From positions 248,001 through 312,000 of the forward strand of contig NZ_JABBFO010000002.1 of assembly GCF_018494035.1 (NCBI RefSeq): a stretch of 64,000 nt of DNA, given 5' to 3'. Source of the stretch: Rosenbergiella australiborealis. GTDB lineage: Bacteria; Pseudomonadota; Gammaproteobacteria; Enterobacterales; Enterobacteriaceae. A program made the translations under genes and the position numbers. Below, piece after piece: positions 60,156 through 64,000 of this stretch. The notes below the pieces were generated by a model. It saw only the letters and a list, made by a program, of their open reading frames with translations, ran no database searches and was not told where the DNA came from. The stretch's first letter is position 1. Each line of letters opens with the position of its first letter.

Positions 60156-61238
60156 ATGAGCGAATCGACTCCAGAAAAATCGCCACGTTTGGGAGTGGCT
60201 TTAATTGGTTATGGTTTTGTCGGTAAAACCATGCATGCCCCTTTCATCACCGCCACTGAAGGCCTCGAATTGGTGGTTGTGGCTTCCAGTAATAGTCAAA
60301 AAGTCCATAACGATTTCCCATCGGTGCAAGTCACCGATAGCGTAGATGCCGCAATTACACATCCTGATGTTGATCTGGTTGTGATTGCAAGCCCGAATCA
60401 AACGCACTTCCCGCTTGCTAAACGTGCACTGGAAGCAAAAAAACATGTTGTGGTTGATAAGCCGTTCACGCTTAATCTTGAGGATGCCCGAGAACTAATA
60501 AACTTAGCGACGCAGCAGCAATGCTTGCTGTCAGTATTCCAAAACCGACGTTGGGATAGCGATTTTTTGGCGATGAAAACCTACATTGAAGCAGGGAAAA
60601 TTGGTAAAGTCGTGCATTTTGAATCCCATATTGACCGTTTTCGCCCGAAAGTTCTCGATCGTTGGCGTGAGCAATCGCAGCCGGGAAGTGGTTTGTGGTT
60701 CGATATTGGCCCGCACCTTGTTGATCAGGCCTTACAGTTATTTGGCTTACCCGAAACGGTGGAGGCTAATATCAGTCTGCTACGCGAAGGCGCACAGGCA
60801 GACGATTGGGCACATGTCATTCTTAACTACCCCAATCACCGGGTGATTTTACACTGCTCAATGATGACTGCTGGCGGCCACTTACGGTTTGTCGCACACG
60901 GTACTGAAGGCAGTTTAGTCAAGACTTCTCCTGACCAACAAGAACCTCAGCTGCTGGCTGGCATTCTTCCTCACAGTGAACAGTGGGGAAAAGATAGTGA
61001 CGAGACTATTTATTATCCTGCTGACGGCAAAAAGACACTTCTCCCCACACCTGCCGGTGATCAGTGCCTCTTTTATCAAGGTATCTATAATGCTCTTCGC
61101 AATGGCGGTAAAAATCCTGTAAGTGGATTAGAAGGGCTTGCGGTGATGGCGGTGATTGATGCGGCGTTCAAGGCCTCTCACAGTGGTCAACGTCAAACCT
61201 TAGCGCTTTCCCCTCAAGAAGTCTCACAGCTAGACTAG
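60156..61238 (+). CDS. ydgJ: Gfo/Idh/MocA-family oxidoreductase (YdgJ-like)
   Basis: This is a 360-residue NAD(P)-dependent sugar or inositol dehydrogenase-type protein. The Rossmann fold starts GVALIGYGFVGKTMHAPFI (GxGxxG type). EAKKHVVVDKPFTLNLEDA carries the family's KP motif, and the C-terminal alpha/beta domain has GSGLWFDIGPHLVDQALQLFG with the conserved D and H of the catalytic site. The ribosome site is GAGGAG. The substrate is unknown; E. coli YdgJ is the nearest homolog known to me. Confidence 0.87.
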   Translation: MSESTPEKSPRLGVALIGYGFVGKTMHAPFITATEGLELVVVASSNSQKVHNDFPSVQVTDSVDAAITHPDVDLVVIASPNQTHFPLAKRALEAKKHVVVDKPFTLNLEDARELINLATQQQCLLSVFQNRRWDSDFLAMKTYIEAGKIGKVVHFESHIDRFRPKVLDRWREQSQPGSGLWFDIGPHLVDQALQLFGLPETVEANISLLREGAQADDWAHVILNYPNHRVILHCSMMTAGGHLRFVAHGTEGSLVKTSPDQQEPQLLAGILPHSEQWGKDSDETIYYPADGKKTLLPTPAGDQCLFYQGIYNALRNGGKNPVSGLEGLAVMAVIDAAFKASHSGQRQTLALSPQEVSQLD

Positions 61239-61249
61239 TACACTTTTCA

Positions 61250-61272
61250 GAACGAGGGGGGGTCGCCCCTCG
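61250..61272. terminator. Hairpin between convergent ydgJ and the dehydrogenase
   Basis: ACGAGGGG and CCCCTCGT form an 8-bp stem in the convergent gap, without a T tract. Confidence 0.5.
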
Positions 61273-61282
61273 TATCAGAAAG

Positions 61283-62284
61283 TTAGAATCCTTCTAGCAC
61301 AATTTTGCCTTTCGCCTTATGGCTCTCTAACATTGCATGTGCTCGACGAAGATTATCTGCGTTGATTTTGCCATAATGCTCAGCAAGCGTCGTACTAAGA
61401 ATCCCTTCATCAACTAACTTCGCAACCTGACTCAAAATTTCATGTTGACGGATCATATCCTCAGTCTCGAAAAGCGATCGTGTAAACATAAGTTCCCAAT
61501 GCAGTGAAAGGGCTTTTTTCTTCAATGGCATTGCATCGAGAGTTTTAGGATCATCGATTAATCCCAGCTTACCTTGTGGTGCAAGGACTTCAATAATTTG
61601 TTGATAATGACTATCAGTGTGAGTCAGACTGGCCACGTAGTCGACGTGTTTAACCCCAATCTTTGCCAGCTCTTCACTAAGGGGATGAGTATGGTCAATC
61701 ACCTGATCGGCACCCAATTTACGCACCCACTCCGTCGTTTCTGGGCGAGACGCGGTACCTATCACCCTCAAACGTGTTAATTTACTGGCCAGTTGCGTTA
61801 GTATCGAGCCCACGCCCCCTGCAGCACCAATAATAAGTAATGTTTTCTCGCTCGTACTATCAACGGCAAGACGATCAAATAATAGCTCCCATGCCGTGAG
61901 CGCGGTAAGTGGTAAAGCCGCCGCTTGAGCGTCACTACAACGTGTTGGTTTTTTCGCAACAATACGTTCATCAACAAGGTGATATTCCGCATTTGTTCCC
62001 GGTCGAATTAGCGATCCTGCGTAGTAGACTTTATCCCCGGGGGAAAATAAGGTGACGTTTTCACCCACGTCGACCACTTCTCCTACCGCATCCCACCCCA
62101 AAATACGTGGTTCTTCGGCATCAGCACTGCGACGAATCTTTGTATCAATGGGATTGACTGAAATAGCCGTAATCTTAACTAATAGATCACGGGCGCCGGG
62201 TGTCGGGATTGCCGTCTCAATTTCGTACAGTGCTTGGCTGTCAGTGATAGGTAATTGGTGTTGACGATAAACTATTGCTTTCAT
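61283..62284 (-). CDS. Zinc-binding alcohol dehydrogenase-like protein / quinone oxidoreductase family
   Basis: This is a 333-residue medium-chain dehydrogenase/reductase. The start MKAIVYRQHQLPITD at 62284 follows TGGAGT. The catalytic-domain stretch PTPGARDLLVKITAISVNPIDTKIRR and GWDAVGEVVDVGENV match the zinc-binding-alcohol-dehydrogenase family ZADH1, which often lacks structural zinc. The nucleotide-binding motif LLIIGAAGGVGSILTQLA lies near residue 150. It reduces quinones or enones with NADPH by family. It is convergent with ydgJ. Confidence 0.87.
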   Translation of the reverse strand: MKAIVYRQHQLPITDSQALYEIETAIPTPGARDLLVKITAISVNPIDTKIRRSADAEEPRILGWDAVGEVVDVGENVTLFSPGDKVYYAGSLIRPGTNAEYHLVDERIVAKKPTRCSDAQAAALPLTALTAWELLFDRLAVDSTSEKTLLIIGAAGGVGSILTQLASKLTRLRVIGTASRPETTEWVRKLGADQVIDHTHPLSEELAKIGVKHVDYVASLTHTDSHYQQIIEVLAPQGKLGLIDDPKTLDAMPLKKKALSLHWELMFTRSLFETEDMIRQHEILSQVAKLVDEGILSTTLAEHYGKINADNLRRAHAMLESHKAKGKIVLEGF

Positions 62285-62404
62285 AACGTACTCCATAAAT
62301 TGTCGGATATCATTGATCTCTTATTACTGACTAGCATAGTAGATGACAATGCGCTGCACAGCCCTGATTTCAATATTGAGCACTAATGGTTTGTAAAGGC
62401 CCGC

Positions 62405-62434
62405 TTGACAAGCCCCGAGCGCCTCGGCAATATA
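62405..62434 (+). promoter_or_regulatory. dinI promoter
   Basis: The -35 element TTGACA (62405-62410) is perfect; a -10 candidate CAATAT lies at 62428-62433, 17 bp away. The LexA box overlaps the -10 end. Confidence 0.55.
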
Positions 62435-62450
62435 CTGTTTATCCATACAG
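62435..62450. promoter_or_regulatory. LexA box
   Basis: CTGTTTATCCATACAG fits the CTG-N10-CAG LexA consensus with AT-rich inner arms. It lies 14 bp before the dinI ATG at 62465 and over the promoter, so SOS control of dinI is expected. Confidence 0.88.
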
Positions 62451-62464
62451 CCGTAGGGTGTGAT

Positions 62465-62704
62465 ATGTACGTTGAATTAGTTTACGATAAAAGAAATGTC
62501 GCAGGGCTCGACAATGCTGAAGCAATTATTTTGCAAGAATTAACACAGCGTGTAGCACGTCTATTTCCTGACGCACAAGTACGGGTTAAACCGATGCAAA
62601 CCAACGCATTGAACAGTGATGCGAGCAAGAGCGATCGGGAAAAACTTAACCGTATGTTAGAAGAGATGTTTGAAGAAGCCGATATGTGGCTTGTTGCAGA
62701 ATAA
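62465..62704 (+). CDS. dinI: DNA damage-inducible protein DinI
   Basis: DinI binds and modulates RecA filaments during the SOS response. The 79-residue acidic protein matches the DinI family: MYVELVYDKRNVAGLDNAEAIILQELTQRV, then KSDREKLNRMLEEMFEEADMWLVAE in the acidic C-terminal helix, which mimics DNA in RecA binding. The start at 62465 is downstream of the LexA box; the longer frame would run through the promoter and the box. E. coli DinI is 81 residues. Confidence 0.93.
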   Translation: MYVELVYDKRNVAGLDNAEAIILQELTQRVARLFPDAQVRVKPMQTNALNSDASKSDREKLNRMLEEMFEEADMWLVAE

Positions 62705-62713
62705 GAAGAAACA

Positions 62714-62741
62714 GTAAGGGGGGAATTATTCCCCCCCTCGC
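62714..62741. terminator. Hairpin between convergent dinI and galP-like gene
   Basis: GGGGGGAATTATTCCCCCC is a 19-base dyad in the convergent gap, without a clear T tract. Confidence 0.5.
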
Positions 62742-62748
62742 CTTTCAG

Positions 62749-64000
62749 TTACTTACCAATGTGGCGTAATGGTCTGCCTTGCATTAGATTTCTTTCAATA
62801 TGCTCCAGAGAGACATTTTTCGTTTCAGGCACCAACCAGAATGTCAGAATAATAAACAAGACATTGAATCCGCCATACAGCCAAAAGGTATTTGCATTTC
62901 CAAAACTTTCGAGTAGCGTCAGGAACGTTGCGCCTACAATCATATTGGCAATCCAGTTCGTCGTAGTAGAAATGGTGATCCCAAAGTCACGCCCTTTTAA
63001 TGGCTGAACTTCTGAACAGAGTAACCACACTATTGGACCCGCGGCCATCGCAAAACCAATAATAAACAGTAGTAACATTGTAATCGTTGCATACTGGATG
63101 AATACAGAGTGAATGCCATTATGGATAAATAATCCTAAAGCTCCCATGCCAACCGCCATGATGAAGAAACTGGTTATTAGCATTGGTTTTCTTCCCCAAC
63201 GATCCACTAACCCTACGGCGATCAGTGTTGCCAGCATATTGGTTAACCCTACGACAACCGTTCCCCATAACTGTTGTGATGTGCTTGCAAATCCTGCAAT
63301 GGCAAAGATTTTAGGGGCGTAATACATTACAACGTTCATACCGGTAAATTGCTGCATGACTTGTAACAGTACCCCTAACCCCACTGAACGTCGGAAGTTT
63401 GAATTAGTACGGAATAACGCCCAACCGCTCTGTTTAACTAATAAACTTTCCCGAATTTCATCCAGCTCTTGCTGTGCCTGTAAATCCGTGCTGCGTAACC
63501 GTTCTAAGACTTTTTGTGCATCATTATGGCGCCCTATCGCTGCTAACCACCGGGGGCTATTCGGAAGAAATAATACCCCGATAAATAACACTATTGCAGG
63601 GAACGCTATGATCCCCAGCATTAATCGCCAGTTACCGCTATAGCTAAGCGCAGCATCAGACAAAAAGGCGACAACGATACCCGTCGTTAACATCATCTGA
63701 TACATAGAGATCATCGAACCGCGATACCGCTCAGGGGCAATTTCAGCAATATAAAGTGGTGCAGTATACGAGGCAAAGCCGACGGCAATACCGAGCAACA
63801 TGCGAGCGCACATTAAACTGGTCACATCAGGGGAAAAGGCTGACCACAACGAACCAATAATAAACAGAAAAGCACCCGCTAAAATACTTTTCTTCCGCCC
63901 AAGTCGATAGGACATCCAGCCCGCCAAGAGTGCGCCGATTGCAGCGCCTAGCATCATTGCACTGACCACCCATTCTTGCTGGTGGCTAGTAATATTAAGG
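62749..64000 (-). CDS. galP: GalP-like sugar:proton symporter, 5' end outside the window
   Basis: This MFS sugar transporter of the GalP/AraE/XylE family has about 416 C-terminal residues visible. The frame is open to the right edge, and the bases beyond the first internal GTG still encode [16 protein letters not shown], matching E. coli GalP, so the true start lies outside. Family motifs are [63 protein letters not shown], and the end [20 protein letters not shown]. Substrate is probably galactose or glucose, but AraE- or XylE-like use cannot be excluded. Confidence 0.9.
   Translation of the reverse strand, partial: LNITSHQQEWVVSAMMLGAAIGALLAGWMSYRLGRKKSILAGAFLFIIGSLWSAFSPDVTSLMCARMLLGIAVGFASYTAPLYIAEIAPERYRGSMISMYQMMLTTGIVVAFLSDAALSYSGNWRLMLGIIAFPAIVLFIGVLFLPNSPRWLAAIGRHNDAQKVLERLRSTDLQAQQELDEIRESLLVKQSGWALFRTNSNFRRSVGLGVLLQVMQQFTGMNVVMYYAPKIFAIAGFASTSQQLWGTVVVGLTNMLATLIAVGLVDRWGRKPMLITSFFIMAVGMGALGLFIHNGIHSVFIQYATITMLLLFIIGFAMAAGPIVWLLCSEVQPLKGRDFGITISTTTNWIANMIVGATFLTLLESFGNANTFWLYGGFNVLFIILTFWLVPETKNVSLEHIERNLMQGRPLRHIGK

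Overview
The window is chromosomal DNA of a gamma-proteobacterium of the order Enterobacterales. Nearly every gene has a clear Escherichia coli counterpart, usually of the same length. Local order follows two E. coli blocks, pykF-lpp...ydiJ-ydiK-aroH-selO-nlpC-ihfA-pheT-pheS-rplT-rpmI-infC-thrS-ydiY-yniB-yniC-ydjM-tcyP-osmE-nadE-spy and chaC-chaA-kdsA-sirB1-prmC-prfA-hemA-lolB-ispE-prs-ychH-pth-ychF, joined here through spy and ychO. Moderate GC, the sucrose (csc) genes and several losses relative to E. coli suggest a plant- or nectar-associated member, perhaps Erwiniaceae. The genus is inference.

Layout. 1-2.5 kb: the 3' part of pykF, lpp with an E. coli-like promoter and leader, and a small unknown gene under a strong Fur box where E. 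coli carries ldtE-suf-menI. 2.5-10 kb: ydiJ, ydiK, an RprA-type small RNA, aroH, selO and nlpC. 10-17.3 kb: the leftward translation cluster thrS-infC-rpmI-rplT-(pheM attenuator)-pheS-pheT-ihfA, with an AUU start for infC and a 14-codon leader peptide half made of phenylalanine. 17.3-29.5 kb: envelope and transport genes (ydiY, yniB, hxpB, ydjM, tcyP, osmE, an MFS pump, nadE, spy, ychO, chaC, chaA). 29.7-39.8 kb: the hemA-prfA-prmC-sirB1-kdsA operon leftward, then lolB-ispE-prs, ychH, pth and ychF.

40-47 kb is the main accessory part: a cold-shock-domain protein and a sucrose module (cscR, cscA, cscB, cscK) whose cscA/cscB divergent control region has two identical perfect 12-bp palindromes 64 bp apart flanking a perfect CRP site. 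CscB brings sucrose in, CscA splits it, CscK phosphorylates the fructose and CscR represses. A PhnA-type zinc-ribbon gene lies between cscB and cscK. 46-64 kb: amino acid permease, aldehyde dehydrogenase, phospholipid methyltransferase-like protein, M20 hydrolase with a ycdY chaperone, emtA/ldcA peptidoglycan recycling pair, small stress proteins, a DMT exporter, cho, lpxL, a molybdate-type ABC transporter lacking its ATPase gene, ydgJ, a quinone oxidoreductase-like dehydrogenase, SOS-controlled dinI, and a galP-like sugar symporter running off the right edge.

I saw no insertion sequence, prophage, CRISPR array, rRNA or tRNA gene, and no frameshifted gene. No wholly new multi-gene system is evident. 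The best leads are the Fur-controlled unknown gene at the suf position, the divergent RprA, the csc control region, a possible orphan small RNA near 54.8 kb, and the ATPase-less ABC transporter.
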